From Pontederia crassipes (taxonomy: Eukaryota; Streptophyta; Magnoliopsida; Commelinales; Pontederiaceae), in assembly GCA_030549335.1 (NCBI GenBank), contig CM060188.1, positions 4,650,001-4,714,000 of the forward strand: DNA of 64,000 nucleotides, written 5' to 3'. Numbering within the stretch: position 1 is the first letter of the stretch; each line of letters starts with the position of its first letter. The notes under the pieces were generated by a model. The model had not been told where the DNA came from. It ran no database searches and saw nothing but the letters and a program-made list of their open reading frames with translations. The position numbers and the translations under genes were made by a program. This document shows positions 23,187 through 34,950 of this stretch, piece after piece.

Positions 23187-26100
23187 ATGGCGGATGGCAG
23201 CACAGAGCGAGGTGGGAGAGCTGAGGACGGGGAGGAGTACTACGCCATGGATGGCTCCGTGGACCTCAGAGGGAACCCTGTGCTCAGGTCCAAGACCGGA
23301 GGATGGACTGCCTGCTCCTTTATTGTTGGTAATTATGCTATATATTTATATATATGCCACTGCCATGCATGTTTTGGAGCTTTCCTTTCTATCTTGTACC
23401 TTTTGTTCTGATGCATATATCGTTAGCAGCTTATTTGATGTACTACAATATTATATTTCATATCGAGATTATGGAAAAAATACATAAGAATAAAAGAAAG
23501 ACGTATGGTAAAGAATTAGTTCTTATATTGAAATCTATACCACGACGATGGCAGATGATCCACCACATATTTATGTACGAATTAGAGAGAAGAGAGGGGG
23601 AAATCGATGAGAAGGATAATTGAATAAAGTAATGTTTGACAAAACCGTGTAAATTTGAATTATGATCGGTGCAATACTTATTTATAGGAACAAGTCTAGA
23701 ACACATATATATTTAGCATCTACATACTCATATATATAACATTAGGAGTGAGGTTCGTCGACTTAATTAGGTCGTTTTCTTAGTCTAACTAAAATGTTTC
23801 GTTGCCGCCTAACAATCTGAAACTCATTTCTTTTTAATTAAGATTCCCAATTGGTAAAAAAAAACAAAGGGGCATACAACTACAAGTTTAACAACATCAC
23901 ATTTAATAGCTTTTCAATCCAAAAAAAAAACACTAGAATGCAATATTCCTATATAAACATGGGAGACGATAGTTAGATTCAATAGATAGAACATAACGTT
24001 CCAAATTAATACTCCTATAATATATTTTGTTGCACTCAAATATGTGTATATACAGATTAACTTATTTGCATGCATGTATGCTAAATTGCTACGTACGTAC
24101 GTTACGTATGGGGGTGTGCAGTGTACGAGGTGTTCGAGAGGACGGCGTACTACGGGATATCATCAAACTTGGTGCTGTACTTGACCTACAAGCTCCGCCA
24201 GGGCACCGTGGAGGCGGCCAACAACGTGACCAACTGGGTCGGCACCGTCTTCCTCACGCCCATCTTGGGGGCATACATCGCCGATGCTCATCTCGGCCGA
24301 TACTGGACCTTCACCATCGGTTCTGCAATCTACATCTCCGTAAGTGATCGATCTATTAATTAATGATTGTTTATTAATCTATAGCTTACGCTTTACAAAT
24401 CACAAAAGAAAAAGAATCGAGGTGAGCAATATGCTATAGTTTTTTTTCTTTAAGAAATTTCATATTCTATTCTATTCTATTCTATTCTCTCAAGTTGTGT
24501 GCGTATTTGTTTTCTTTTTTTTTTATTTATCTATTCTCGTACCAAGTCTTGGAAGTCAGAAGAAGAAGAAAGTTCTCAAGGGACCATGGAATATGAGATG
24601 GGGAAGCATGCATTTTGATGGGGAGGGTGCAGTTGACCCAGTTAGCTAATAGAACCAAGTTGATATCATCATAAAAGTTTCAAGTTGCTATATACGTAGG
24701 TTGCGAAATTTCCTATACAAACATGGGATTTTAGTTACATAGATTAATCGAGATTCTACATTATGAGTTCAACATTATTCTGAAGTAATAAAATTTCACT
24801 TATTCTTCTACATGCTTGAAGTGGAATTAATTTCACAGCTTCGATCCGATGATCTATTCATCGTTAATTGCGGGGGCCATCTTTCGGGTGGTGGGAGCTT
24901 GGCACCTAATTCTAAGTTATCACGAATTTCTGAAATTTTTGACTCGGTCTATTTTTTTCAGCATGTCAACGTCGATCTCTGGACCAGAAAGAAAATGTCA
25001 CTCCAGATTTTCTTTTGTTATATTCGTAGTTATCATACTCGAAGTAAAAAGTTTTAATATTATATTTTTTATCAAGTCAAAAGAATCTAATCCGAAACCA
25101 CAATCTAATATTTCGTTGACATCATTTGTGATATCACACGTTCCTCGTCTCGAGTAGATACAACTTAAGCTTAAATTTTTAACTTAATTGCTGACTTTAC
25201 AAATTAAGTTTAAAACTAAGAGGATTGATTATAGAGAACGTTATGAACTTGTTGTATGATTTCTGGTGCTTTCACAGGGAATGTGCTTGCTAATACTAGC
25301 AGTCTCCATCTCGCCACTGAAGCCGGCGGCCTGCAACCAAAGCAACTGCGATCCGGCGTCAACTCTGCAAGTTGGCGTGTTCTTCGGAGCGCTCTACATA
25401 GTCGCACTGGCCACTGGCCTGACCAAGCCCAACGTCTCCACCATCGGAGCCGACCAGTTCGACGAGTTCGATCGCAGGGAGAAGAAGCACAAGCTCTCCT
25501 TCTTCAACTGGTGGATGTTCACCATCTTCATCGGCACCCTGTTCGCCCAGACCATTCTGGTCTACATCCAGGACAACGTCGGCTGGACCTTGGGCTATGG
25601 TCTCTCCACGCTCGGCCTGGTGATCTCTGTGTCAATCTTTTTGCTTGGCACCAGGTATTACAGGCACAGGATACCACAAGGAAGCCCATTAACAAAGATG
25701 ACGAGGGTCGTAGTGGCTGCACTGAGGAAGCGGAGACTTCCTGTTCCTAAGGACTCGAAGGATCTGTACGAGCTTGATTCAGAGGATTATGCCAGCAAAA
25801 GAAAGTTCAGAATAGAGTCCACCGATTCAATAAGGTTGGTGATGTTTAATTTGTAATGCTCGCATATATAACTTATCTGATTCTTTAATTAGCTTATGAA
25901 CGTTCATGCTTGGACATGCATGTCCACGTGCGCTGCAGGTTCCTCGACAAAGCTGCAGTGAGGAGTGGCTCAAGCTCGGCGTGGTCACTGTGCACAGTGA
26001 CAGAGGTAGAAGAAACGAAGCGCATGCTACGGCTCGTGCCAATCTTGTTCACCATGTTCATACCTTGCACTGTGATCGCTCAGGCGAGCACCCTCTTCGT

Positions 26101-26818
26101 GAAGCAAGGCACCGCGTTGCACCGTCACATCGGGCCGCGCTTCCAGATCCCCCCGGCGAGCCTGGGGGCGTTCATCACCGTGTCCATGCTCGTGTCGGTC
26201 GTCCTTTACGATCGCTACTTCGTCAAGATCATGCGCCGTTGGACGAAGAACCCCAGGGGAATAACGCTGCTTCAGAGGATAGGAATCGGGCTACTACTCC
26301 ACGTCATAGTAATGCTGATTGCATTCGCCACGGAGCGGAGACGACTCAGCGTCGCAAGAGCTCACGGACAGGATAAGACCGGCGGTGTCGTCCCGCTGAG
26401 CATCCTGACACTCCTTCCTCAGTTCATACTCATGGGCATCTCGGACGCCTTCGCGGTCGTCGGAAGGATCGAATTCTTCTACGATCAAGCTCCGGAGAGC
26501 ATGAAGAGCCTCGGGGCTTCTTATGATCTGACGGCTTATAGCGCCGGCAACTTCGTGAGCAGCTTGCTCCTGAAATTGGTTTCTCATGTAACCAGCGCGA
26601 GGGGCCATGGGTGGATACTGAACAACCTGAGCGCCTCGCACCTCGACTACTACTATGCGTTGCTTGCCATCCTTAGCGCCATAAACCTTGGGGTCTTCTT
26701 GTGGCTGGCGAGGGCCTACTCCTACAAGGCTGAACTATGTGAATCCGTGGATGTGCTGAAGGAAGAGCAAGGACGGAGCATACTCCAAATGAGCCAAAAG
26801 GTTGAGCCGTGCCTATGA
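23187..26818 (+). CDS. NPF gene B, NRT1/PTR family transporter, NPF5.2/PTR3-like
   Basis: Multi-pass proton-coupled transporter. NPF members move nitrate, peptides, hormones or other metabolites; NPF5.2 (PTR3) of Arabidopsis is linked to peptide transport and stress. Exons 23187..23328, 24122..24339, 25278..25834 and 25939..26818 all have GT-AG borders and join in frame to 598 residues, a normal length. The proton-coupling motif E-V-F-E-R is at residues 50-54. The Thr equivalent to the phosphorylated Thr101 of NRT1.1 is present in L-G-R-Y-W-T (about 110). Other family signatures are N-N-V-T-N-W-V-G-T, F-F-G-A-L-Y, S-T-I-G-A-D-Q-F-D, S-F-F-N-W-W-M-F, G-T-R-Y-Y-R-H and the long central loop after it, then E-V-E-E-T-K and F-F-Y-D-Q-A-P-E. 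No lesion was seen. It is the closest relative of broken gene A in sequence and leader. Substrate cannot be told from sequence. Confidence 0.93.
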
Positions 26819-27150
26819 AAAAATATGTAAGAGGTTTGAAGCATAGGTTCTTATACTGTTGCCTTTATTGTAAGATCTTATGAAAACCACATATGATATA
26901 TTGATAGGAGTTATTACAGTGTGTTGTATTGGAAAGACGTTGTAATATAGTACTGTATGTAGCTTCACATTAGTTATGCAACATTAAGGACAGTAAATGA
27001 TTATATGTAGGTTCACATTTGTTCAATGTGGGGCATGCATATTAAATCCCCATAACATCGCACAAGTTTAAGAATCTAACTCGTGGACACTAGCGTTGAC
27101 ATGACTTAACGCTGTAACAAGTTAGTCTTCCCTGGATGAAACTAGCTAGC
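26819..27150. other. 3' flank of NPF gene B
   Basis: AT-rich sequence that probably includes the gene B 3' UTR. Nothing else is recognised. Confidence 0.5.
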
Positions 27151-28359
27151 TTTTTTTTGAGGAAAAATGATTGTCTATATTTTAAGTACTAGAATTACTG
27201 TCCTCGTACAAAAGAGTGGGGATTCCCGAAGGGGGAAGATCCGCTAAAAAATGATTAACTTGTGATTTACAATCCAAGAGAGCCGGGTTAACTGTCAGCC
27301 TCAAAATTTGCTGTTCGAGAAATGCGATTAAGTAAAAAAGTGAATAATCTGACTAATGTTGCTCATGAGATTTGAGAGCCACCAATGTTGAGGAGTGCAT
27401 TCCATGATGAAGTTAATTGGCATATGATTGTCGGTTTTCAAGATGAGGTAATGGATGCCCATTTGATGACAACGAGTGATCCCTTGGAGCATTGCCCAAC
27501 ATTCAGCTTCCAGAATTGAGGCAAAAAAAATGTGTAAAGCACTTGCATAGACAAAATTTGTGTTAGTAGATCGAATAATGTAGTCCCCTCCGACCTCTGT
27601 GCATCCCGTGAAGGAGCCATATGTTCTCAAAGAGAAGCAAAGAGGAGGTGGGGGCTCCCAGCACCCTAAGAGGTTGGGTGCTGGGGAAGTCCCCACAGAT
27701 AGGATGGGTTCTAACTCATGATAGTTCACCACAATTCGAGATCATGCCATAGAGGTGGTTGTTGTGGTGGAGTTAAATTGAGTGTCATTTCGACAACGCC
27801 AAATCCTCCATAAAGTAAAGGTAAAAAGTCTACGAATTAGCTAACACGAAAATCTATATTAGGGTTGGAAGACCCTTCATGAATCCAATCTCCATTAGAC
27901 CACGAGCCAAAATGAGTAAATGATCAGTTTGTTTCAAATTCAAAGAGATGCTATAGATGACAAGCAAAAGAGCATTCAAAAAATAAATGAGCACATGATT
28001 CATCAGTAGAGCGGCATAGGAGACACAAAGGGGCAATAGCCGAATTAAACTTGGCAAGCATAAGGTTTGTATGAAGGCGATTGTGTGCAAGCTTCCATAA
28101 GAAAATTTGAACTTTACGGGGATCTTGACACTCCAAATTACCCTCCAACTAGCTTTTGACTATCTAGGAGATATATACTATATCGAACCATGAAGCTTTG
28201 CGATGATTGATTTGTCCTCATAATCAATTTATATGTCACATTATAGAGTCTTGAGACCGAAGTTGATGTAGTGTTTTTGGTCGATTTGTCCTTGGTGCCT
28301 CAAACTAAATGGAAAGTGCTTTCGGCTTCACAATTTTGGGAAAGTGCCTCAATTCGGGT
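27151..28359 (-). mobile_element. LINE remnant, 3' part with RNase H
   Basis: Minus-strand 3' end of an L1-type LINE. A zinc-finger-like segment found after plant LINE reverse transcriptases lies at about 28148-27950, with K-V-Q-I-F-L-W-K-L, P-L-C-L-L-C and A-H-L-F-F-E-C. An RNase H segment follows at about 27732-27328 with G-G-D-Y-I-I-R, I-L-E-A-E-C-W-A-M-L and L-K-T-D-N. The first catalytic Asp region reads R-T-Y-G-S instead of a normal D-G-S, and frames shift between the two domains, so it is dead. An A run on the minus strand marks the 3' end near 27151. No endonuclease and little RT is present, so it is 5' truncated. Its border with the gypsy LTR at 28360 is abrupt. Confidence 0.8.
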
Positions 28360-28734
28360 TGTTAGGATGCCACCCACATCCTAACTGCCATCGCTCGCCA
28401 AGCCTCTCGTCCTTGAGACTACCTGCTAGTAGTTTGTTGATACCAACTATCCCACTTGATATTTGACACCTGAATACTCATTTTGGGATAGTTGAATTCT
28501 TCTTAGGGTGATATCGCCCCTCTGCTGGGCAGTGGCGACGCTGCCTATGTGACACTACGTCCCAAGCATGCCTCACGCTTCTTGCTCGTCCCAAACTTTA
28601 AGTCATCATCCCAAAGTCTCCTTCTTTGGTTCTATGCATCTCGGGTCGCCTCCCCGCGTCCCTACGAGTCCCAACCTACCGCTGTTGCATCCCAGCCCCG
28701 TTCAAGGACATGGCAGAAAAAGTGGGGCGTGACA
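28360..28734 (-). repeat. 3' LTR of Gypsy-2, truncated
   Basis: Homologous to 41485-41823 of the 5' LTR. On the minus strand it starts TGTCACG directly after the purine tract GAGTGGGGGAGGA. Homology stops at TGTTAGGATGCC (plus-strand reading), where the LINE remnant begins, so about 490 bases of LTR are missing. Confidence 0.75.
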
Positions 28735-29224
28735 TCCTCCCCCACTCAAGCCATTGTCGTCCCGGCAATGTCTTGTCTTGCTGCTATATCATTCGTCCAA
28801 GAAAGCCTTCAACTTGCTCCTTGGTTGAAACGTTCGAAAGGCCTCTCGTCCTCCGACTTGGCCTACACCTTCTCTTGTGTCCTTGGCCACGCTTATGTCG
28901 CAGTGTCACCTTGATGTTCGAAGGTGTCACCCTGACTTGATCTTCACTCCGCCGAAGATTTTAGGGATGCAACTTCCTTGTTGTTGCCTCGAGACATGAC
29001 CTACACGGCAAGTCTCGGACATCGACCTCTGTGCCTCAGCGCACCCGTCTGTTCGCATGAAGTCCAAGGCTGGTAGTCTACTCCTACCAACCAAGGACTA
29101 TGCCTCGACCTGCTCATCTCCTCGTCCCATGATGATCCATCAAAATCGATCAATCGGCACCAGTTATGTGGACATTTTCACAATTGATGTGGCCCGCCAC
29201 ATCCACCACTCGCGCACCCTGCGC

Positions 29225-29500
29225 TTACGCCTCCTTGCTCCCCACCAAACTCGTTGTCGTGCACCCTTGCCTCGAGATGCCCTCCTCGATATAAGAGCGC
29301 AGTAGTGCCATCTTAGCTTCCACGAGTTTGAACTTGTCATGGAACTTCTTCTCCACTTGCACTACTTTCTTCACAAGTGCGACTTCGACCTTCACCTCCA
29401 AGGAACGCACATTGCCTCTAAGACCTTCTTGTCTTAGCATGCGAGCCTTTAGCTCTTCAAGGTTCTTCCTAAACCGCCAGGAGACCTCTCCATCTCCCAT
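29225..29500 (-). pseudogene. Coiled-coil-like ORF remnant in Gypsy-2
   Basis: A 91-codon open frame rich in Glu, Lys, Val and Leu (for example L-E-E-L-K-A-R-M-L-R and V-E-K-K-F-H-D-K-F-K-L-V-E-A-K). Its heptad-like spacing suggests a coiled coil. It lies downstream of the protease, where reverse transcriptase would be expected. I do not recognise it as a pol domain. Confidence 0.4.
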
Positions 29501-29689
29501 GTCTTGTGCTGGGTCCTCACGCGACCCACCTCCGCAGTCATGGGCGAGAGCATTTTGGATTGGATGCTCTCCCTCCTCACGGGCACTTCATGATCTGCTC
29601 CTTGAGACAACAAATCCAACCCCTCTTGAGTCACTCTTACCTTTTGGAATACATCCATAAACTCCATCCCCAGGACGAAATTGTGGTCA

Positions 29690-30302
29690 TCCATGGTGAT
29701 GCACTCTCATATCCTCCACACTCATATTGGGATGTTCTTGGCCACACCAAGGATCGACTGGGATACGGTGTTCATCGTCTTCATCAACCCTAGTTCCTCG
29801 TCATAATCGATGCCCCGTGCCGCCTCCTACCCCACCATGAAGTTGTGTGTGGCTCTAGTATCGACCAAGGTGATCGTGGCATGACCATTTGCTAAGACCT
29901 CTGCAAACACAAGGCCGCTCATGGGCCTCTTCATGTCCTTCTTCGGGAGCGTCGTGGTCCGTAGCAGTCATGGCCATGATTGACCCCATGTCGACAACAC
30001 CTTCATCTTCCGAGGTGGACGCGATAGCGGCCAAGCTTCCTTCTTGTCACACTCTTTTGCGTAATGTGGCTCTCCACAGACGTAGCATGTCATCATCTTC
30101 TCGGCATCCCCCTTGTTATAGTCTTAGTCACCTTTTGGTCGCCTCTTCTGCCACCAGTGTGGGCCTTGTCTTCCAGTGGCTTGCCCTTGTCCATCAACGA
30201 CTTTCCCTTGTCCTTGACCTGTGCACCAAGGTACTTGTTCGTCGAATACTCCACCAGAGCTTCAGCCACAACCAATGGTCCTTGATGGTTGTGATCTTTT
30301 GC
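29690..30302 (-). pseudogene. Gypsy-2 gag C-terminus, zinc knuckle and protease, broken
   Basis: Minus-strand continuation of the gag at 40.2-40.9 kb. The frame resumes at 30302 with K-I-T-T-I-K-D-P/H and A-E-A-L-V-E-Y, the usual end of the plant gypsy capsid domain. Next comes a knuckle C-Y-V-C-G-E-P-H-Y-A-K-E-C (about 30078-30040; C-x2-C-x3-H-x4-C, the form common in plant gypsy). The protease follows near 29837-29875, reading V-D-T-R-A-T-H-N-F-M. Its D-T-G active site has become D-T-R. V-L-G-M-E-F-M follows near 29680. Stops and frameshifts are present. Confidence 0.8.
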
Positions 30303-32327
30303 TGTCGCACCCCACTCCATGACTAAGTTTTAATCCTAATTATTATTTTCTTTAATCTTATTTAGCATTGTAAAAATAAAATTGACAAAACCTCCTCCCT
30401 TAATTATCTTATGTCATTGATCAATACATACAAAAGGTGCATATATATTCATCAAGGTCAAAAAAATAGTTATAAAATATATCATTCACATATTATCATT
30501 ATAATTTTTTTCACTAACCACCTCACATATAACACCCCACATGATCAAGTTTTATACAACCTTATAAAAAAATCTCTCACAAATTTAATTACAACATTTA
30601 GGATTATCTATTATATGCATGTTTCAATAACAAAAGTGAAGGGGAAAATAAAAGTGAAAGAAAAATAGTAATGCTCCGACGGTTCGACCTCTTCTATATG
30701 CATCAAACCAAGCTTCGAGTCAACTCAGCTCGAAAACTTAGAATCATCTGAAAAATTCAAAAATGGTAATGTTGTAAATAAATAAAAGAACTCTTATATA
30801 ATATTTTTGTTATGGTGTAAATTTACTCATTCACCTTGTGCTTTATGTTTTCAAAGAGGTTTACTAGATTTTCCTTCTTTCACTTGTAGCTTGTTGATTT
30901 CCTACAAGCAATGATGCTATTTTATTTTTCAATTAACAATAATAATGATATGCGATGCATGCTCATGCATAAATACTTATTCATCTTAAAATGCATATAA
31001 TCTCTTCTAATACTAATGTGTAATTTCAGGTGTTTATGTTCATATGCTACTTCACACTCTCAACTATTTAATTTTCCAAAGTTTAACTAGGTGCTGTCTT
31101 AAGATTTCAGCCTGAGTACTTGTCAATGAATAATTCATAACTTTTTAACCACAAAAAAAATCTCATGATTCTAGATAAATTAGAAACTACACTTACTAAG
31201 GTTTCCATCCCCCAAATATCATTAACTAAGTACAAGTGAGTGATTCAAAACATCCCAAGAAATCTGACTTAAGGTTTGTGTCCTAACAGACTGTGTGTTA
31301 TTGAATGATTAATTTATATCTTTAACAATACTTAATCATTTGATAAAATCATAATTTTCCTAGAATTTAGACTTCAATAGTGTTTAGGCATAAACATTGT
31401 AAAATTTAACTCCTTGTATGACCTTATAACAAAAATAGTTAATTAAGGTCATGATCTGTCCAAGTCCTGGAATCTCACAAACGCATCACTATGAAATGAC
31501 AAATTCGTTTCTCCTAAAATACAAGTCCAAATAGGATGATTATACTTCTCACCGAACTTTTAGAATGTTTAATTACTCATATCAAAATTCCAAACCCTAA
31601 TTCATTATATTCGAACCGTGCCCTAATACACAAGTTGAACATGTATCAGACTCGGGACATGATGAGTTATCAGCGAAGTTACATACATAACTTCCTCTAT
31701 AAAACTTCTTTTTAGGTGATTCCAGAAGTCATAGAAAGCTAACTTCGAATGAATTAACCATACAAAATTTCATAATTTATGATGTGGTAATCATGAAGGA
31801 AAGATCCTCTCAATCAGAAGAAAAATTTTCGGATCGAAACCTCACCTTGAACATCCTATGTTGTCGATTTTCCCCAGGTTGTTTTGCTCCAGTTTATCCT
31901 CTGGAAATTTTTGGTCCGTCAAAGAATAGAGTTGTTTATATATTTTTTACAGAATTTTCGAATGTCATATGACGGTTTGAAAAAATATTCATCTAAGCAG
32001 TTGTTCACATGTCTGTTTCAGTTGTTTAGAACTTAAGTGATAGCCAATTATATTTTTTTGTCATAACTAAGTATTTTAATCCTAATTAAGCTTACTTAAT
32101 CCTATTTAAACATATATATTAAATATTTAAAAATTTTATAATTTATTTCTAATAAACTTATTTAATTACTTTTATAAAGTTTATCGACAGTTAAGTAGTC
32201 ATTATGCTCTAATCAGAATATTAATTACTATATACAAATATCACTAATGAACATCTAAACTAACTTAATATGTTAATTAAATGCATGATTATGCAGAGAA
32301 TGACGTTTGTAAAGCACGTCCGTGACA
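30303..32327 (-). repeat. 3' LTR of Gypsy-1
   Basis: About 2025 bases; minus-strand ends are TGTCACGGACG and GGTGCGACA. Near-identical in order to 38237-40221. Confidence 0.92.
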
Positions 32328-32341
32328 ATTCTCCCCTTCTT
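32328..32341 (-). promoter_or_regulatory. Polypurine tract of Gypsy-1
   Basis: The minus strand reads AAGAAGGGGAGAAT immediately before the 3' LTR. The same tract precedes the related LTR at 48249. Confidence 0.75.
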
Positions 32342-32888
32342 AAAAAAATTTTGTCCCCGAAATTTAGATACATGTGAAGGATAAGAATGAATACTTCCTT
32401 CTTATTTAGTCATTCTCACTAATGATTTTTTTCCGTATTACACTAACACTAAGGAAAATTTTCTTTTCCAAAATTCATTTTTCTTGAACCTTATATTTTA
32501 TATTATATTTTCTTCTCGAGACAAACATTCTTATACTAAAATAGATTGAGTTTCTCTTTATATACAGAAGGCTGCTCTGCAATTTATATGAGCAGAGGGT
32601 AATTATATGTATTATTCTCTGTTGATGTTCTGCTCTCTTTGGTTCTTTGTTGATGTTCTACTCCCTTTGGTTTTTGCTTTAAGGCATAGCACACAAAAAT
32701 ATCATATCTCAAAAGAGATAAGAAAAATTGATTATTGTATTAACCTAGATGAGTTAGCATCCATTGTACATAGACATAATAATAAGGCTTTGAAGAACAA
32801 TAGACGACTAGATGGAAAAGCAAGAAAGATCTCTATTTCACTTGATGCAATCATAATGACAAGCAGAATATCTTTTTTCAACAAGTAT

Positions 32889-34459
32889 TGATGCATGCAA
32901 AATACAACATATTTTATATTATTATTTTAGTTAATTTTTCTGTAATTTGATCATGTCATGCATCATTTTTAGTCACTTTTAGTTGTAATTCCGGATTTAT
33001 TAATTTTAATTATTAATTCTCTGAATATTTTAATTGTGGATGGATTAACTAAATTTTGATAATTTCTTCGCAGGAAAAATTGAACATGTGACTATCTGAG
33101 AATACCAACGTATCGACCAAAATTCAAAAGAATTTATTCCTTACGGCCGAGATTTGGCTTTACTCCCAAGACGTTTTGGCCGAGATTTGGATAAAAGATT
33201 TTATCTTTGGGCATAAAGATAAAAGAAGCTTCGTATCGGCCGAGATTCGAAGGGAGTAAAATGATTTATCTCTTTGGGCGTAAAGATAAAAGAAGCTTCG
33301 CATCGGCCGAGATTCGAAGGGAGTAAAGATAAAAGAATTTATCTTTGGGCGTAATGATTAAAAGGATTTATTGTTTTGGCCGAGTTTATCTCGTAAATTT
33401 AAATCCAGCCGTACGATGTTACGGCCGGGATCAAATTGAAGGTCGTCCGCACCTATAAATACGTGAAGAAGCCGTCATTCCAATTCGTGCTCTGAAGTTC
33501 AGATTTCTTTCACGGCGAGTCGTGAGTCTGCAGGCTGGAGGTTGATCGCGACCCTGATCAAGTCTGAGAGGCTGCCCGACTGTCTGTCCAAATTCGAGAT
33601 CTCTATTTTATTCTTGGTGTAATTCTTCCAATTATTATTGTTATTTTGTTATTATCTCTCCAGAATTTCTAGGATGAACTCCATGTTTTTATTTATTTTA
33701 TTTTAAGAGATTATTATTGAAAGAAAACTATTTGAACCCTATATTATTTGTTTTAATCTTTTCTGATCAATTAGTTAATTGTACTTAGTGTTTTTTATTT
33801 AATTATTTGGATTTCTGAGTTGAATAATTACCAATTTGTGGACTATTTGATTTCAGAATTTATTAATTAAATTAATTGATTTTATGTGAAATTAATAATT
33901 GACATAAATTTGATAACTAGTGTGTGGAGAATCAAGTTTGTGTGGTCTGTTAATCTATACCAATTTGTGGAGTGATTAATAGTCTATGATTTTCATATTA
34001 ATGCATCTTAATTTTAATCTTATCTGACGAATACCAGTTTGTGGGACTTTAGGTTTGATTAAATTTAAAATAGTTTAATTTGCTGGATTAAATAACAGAA
34101 TTATCAGTTTGTGGACTCTGTGATGTTAATCTTATAAATTAATAACTTGGAAAAATTCCTAATCCATTTTTAAAGATTAAATTTATCTTTTATGGTTCAA
34201 ATATTTATCCTGATCTATTTTCATCCTAAGGTCTAACTTCAACACCACTATCTTATTTTTATCTTATTTTCTTTATTTCATTTTACAAAACCTCTTTTTC
34301 AAAATTTCATGTTTTTCCTCTCTTATTCATTTATAAATTCAGATATTGATTTAATAATATTCCTCGTGGGTTCGACACTCTTTACTCCTATTACTATATT
34401 ACTTGAGCGACTAGTGCACTTGCTGGCTATTTTATTTTGCTACATCATCATACGCATCA
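32889..34459 (+). mobile_element. Solo LTR inserted in the captured Ca2+-ATPase fragment
   Basis: A 1571-bp unit starting TGATGC and ending GCATCA, with matching ends, flanked by a perfect 5-bp duplication AGTAT (32884-32888 and 34460-34464). Removing it restores the ATPase reading F-N-K-Y-V-E-K. A TATA box (TATAAATA, 33454-33461) and tandem U3-type repeats precede it, and the end resembles the leader found just before the TGGCGCC-type primer sites of some plant gypsy elements. No second LTR or internal region is present. Strand is inferred from the TATA box. Confidence 0.85.
33201..33390 (+). repeat. Tandem repeats in the U3 of the solo LTR
   Basis: Three imperfect copies of about 65-73 bases beginning TTATCTTTGGGC (near 33201, 33266 and 33339). 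Each includes AGATAAAAGAAGCTTCG-like sequence, and the word GGCCGAGATT recurs. They lie 60-250 bases upstream of the TATA box, the usual place for LTR enhancer repeats. Confidence 0.75.
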
Positions 34460-34950
34460 AGTATGTCGAAAAATCACCAAGAAGTTTCTAGATGTTTGTT
34501 TAGGTTGCTTTACAAAGATTTGACATTTATCATTCTTATGATTTACACTTTGATATCTATAGTTGTTGAACTTCTATCTGAAAACTGGTCAAAGGATACA
34601 TATGATGGTTTAAGAATCTTACTTAATATATTTTTTATCATCATTGGTACAACAACCAATGACTATAAGCAGTCATTGCAGTTTAGAGACTTATATAAGG
34701 AAAGAAAAGGATCTTGATCCAAATGATCAGGGATGGACACGAACAAAAATTTGTATTCATGACTTGTTGATTGATGAGCTTGTCTCCAAAGGATTAGATC
34801 AATATCATCGAAGAAACATTGACGATATCATGAATACACAATATCTCTAGTGGTAGAACTTAACAAATAAACAATTGACCCAATACATGTTAAAATCTTA
34901 TATAGTCCTATACGTGGCTATAACTTTCCTTCATTATTTTTTTTCCGCAG

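Larger units (their letters stand above)
32607..34850 (+). pseudogene. Captured fragment of an autoinhibited Ca2+-ATPase (ACA) gene
   Basis: Plus-strand fragment of the N-terminal part of a plant type-IIB Ca2+-ATPase, antisense to Gypsy-1. The first piece (about 32690-32888) reads N-L-D-E-L-A-S-I-V-H-R-H and A-R-K-I-S-I-S-L-D, ending F-N-K-Y. After the solo LTR the frame resumes at 34465 with V-E-K-S-P-R-S-F, then M-F-V, K-D-L-T-F-I-I-L-M (first membrane helix), Y-D-G-L-R-I-L-L (second helix) and D-Y-K-Q-S-L-Q-F-R-D-L. Weaker R-D-G and M-S-L-S-P-K-D echoes follow to about 34830. Two expected Trp codons have become TAG, and there are frameshifts, so it is dead. No intron is obvious across the joined part. 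The pump's phosphorylation site (DKTGT) and later domains are absent. Identification rests on the order of several conserved ACA motifs. Confidence 0.8.

Noticed and set aside
28360-28734. Reading Gypsy-2 as an element with LTRs of only 375 bp
   Set aside because: The repeat ends at a TG that would suit an LTR border, but the primer site lies at 40983-40994 next to a TGACA end, which requires the 5' LTR to reach 40998. Truncation of the 3' copy is the simpler reading.
28549-30326. Several plus-strand open frames of 80-145 codons
   Set aside because: They lie opposite the gypsy gag, knuckle and protease, which read sensibly on the minus strand. The plus-strand peptides have no recognisable motif.
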